DNA from: Agromyces intestinalis | GTDB lineage: Bacteria > Actinomycetota > Actinomycetes > Actinomycetales > Microbacteriaceae | Length of the DNA: 64,000 nt | Reading direction: 5' to 3' | Assembly (NCBI RefSeq): GCF_008365295.1 | Contig: NZ_CP043505.1 | Location: 372,001-436,000 of the forward strand | Shown here: one piece after another, positions 63,736-64,000 of the stretch | Layout of the letters: each line of letters begins with the position of its first letter | Position numbering within the stretch: position 1 is the stretch's first letter | Position numbers and translations under genes: made by a program | Notes under the pieces: generated by a model | Seen by the model: only the letters and a program-made list of their open reading frames with translations | What the model was told of the DNA's origin: nothing | Database searches by the model: none

Positions 63736-64000
63736 TGGCCACGCTTCCCCTCACCTTGGACACCTTCGAGCAGACGATCCTCGAGGGCGGCACCGTGTTC
63801 GTCGACTTCTGGGCCGCTTGGTGCGGACCCTGCCGCCAGTTCGCCCCCCACTTCGAGGCGGCGAGCGAGGCCAACCCCGACCTCGTGTTCGCGAAGGTCG
63901 ACACCGACGCCGAGCAGCAGCTCGCGGCGGCCATGAACATCACCTCGATCCCGACGATCATGGCCTTCAAGGACGGGATCGGCGTGTTCGCCCAGGCCGG
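63736..64000 (+). CDS. Thioredoxin, cut by the window end
   Basis: The first 88 residues of a thioredoxin. The active site WAAWCGPCRQFAPHF follows strand TVFVDFW. KVDTDAEQQLAAAMNITSIPTIMAFKDG gives the cis-Pro loop; the C-terminal 20-40 residues lie beyond the edge. It is a cytoplasmic dithiol reductase and, unlike the membrane protein at 31641, has the classical CGPC motif. ATG 63736 has TACGCT at 6 nt and no ribosome site. Confidence 0.93.

Overview
The window is high-GC (roughly 70% by eye), almost fully coding, and reads as an ordinary chromosome segment of an actinobacterium, most likely a member of the Microbacteriaceae (Agromyces-like; genus is a guess). Gene order supports this: lexA/LysM next to hisCBH-priA, pgsA-cinA-clgR-DUF3046-recA-recX-miaB-miaA-dapF, RNase J beside dapA, and a mycobacterial-type leucine/branched-chain keto acid cluster. 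About 67 genes are supported, most on the minus strand. No tRNA, rRNA, CRISPR array, prophage or classical insertion sequence was seen.

Layout. 1-4.4 kb: SseB-like protein, priA/hisA, hisH, hisB, hisC and a LysM protein, divergent from lexA, which has an SOS box. 5.4-11.3 kb: alpha/beta hydrolase, metE-metF, hflX. 11.4-19.5 kb: RsmC-like methyltransferase, then dapF, miaA, miaB, recX, recA (SOS box upstream), DUF3046, clgR, pncC/cinA and pgsA. 19.5-28.9 kb: ftsK, an acetyltransferase, a MacAB-like ABC export operon, RNase J, dapA. 29.0-30.2 kb: a lone wHTH-DUF559 gene set exactly between two 78-bp palindromic elements, followed by a G-quadruplex-type G tract beside folA-thyA. 31.6-38.9 kb: membrane thioredoxin/DUF4395, OsmC, an epimerase, a TPR protein, dapB, a GNAT protein, a phosphatase, an M16 peptidase and an aldo/keto reductase. 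39.0-52.2 kb: leucine/branched-chain keto acid catabolism (citE-like lyase, MaoC, acyl-CoA dehydrogenase, 3-methylcrotonyl-CoA carboxylase alpha and beta, BkdABC) with two TetR regulators and one Lrp regulator. 52.2-56.9 kb: two-component/ABC-2 operon divergent from an ArsR regulator. 57-64 kb: pnp with a long leader, dodecin, a flavin monooxygenase/FMN reductase pair, a glycosyltransferase, a hydrolase and the start of a thioredoxin gene.

How the genes work together. The 39-52 kb block forms a near-complete route from branched-chain keto acids (BkdABC) through acyl-CoA dehydrogenase and 3-methylcrotonyl-CoA carboxylase to a CitE-type lyase. The carboxylase genes are separated by a TetR/metallo-hydrolase pair with its own operator. 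Nevertheless both halves carry the same GTTAGT-type palindrome at their promoters, which suggests one regulon under the TetR encoded next to the beta subunit.

Two window-wide patterns stand out. About 17 genes have a TANNNT -10 box 5-7 nt before the start codon and usually no clear Shine-Dalgarno sequence, the signature of leaderless transcription. The decamer CGAGGCATCC/GGATGCCTCG occurs at least 19 times, equally in both orientations, far above what base composition predicts. Counts and starts were worked out by eye; no database search was possible.
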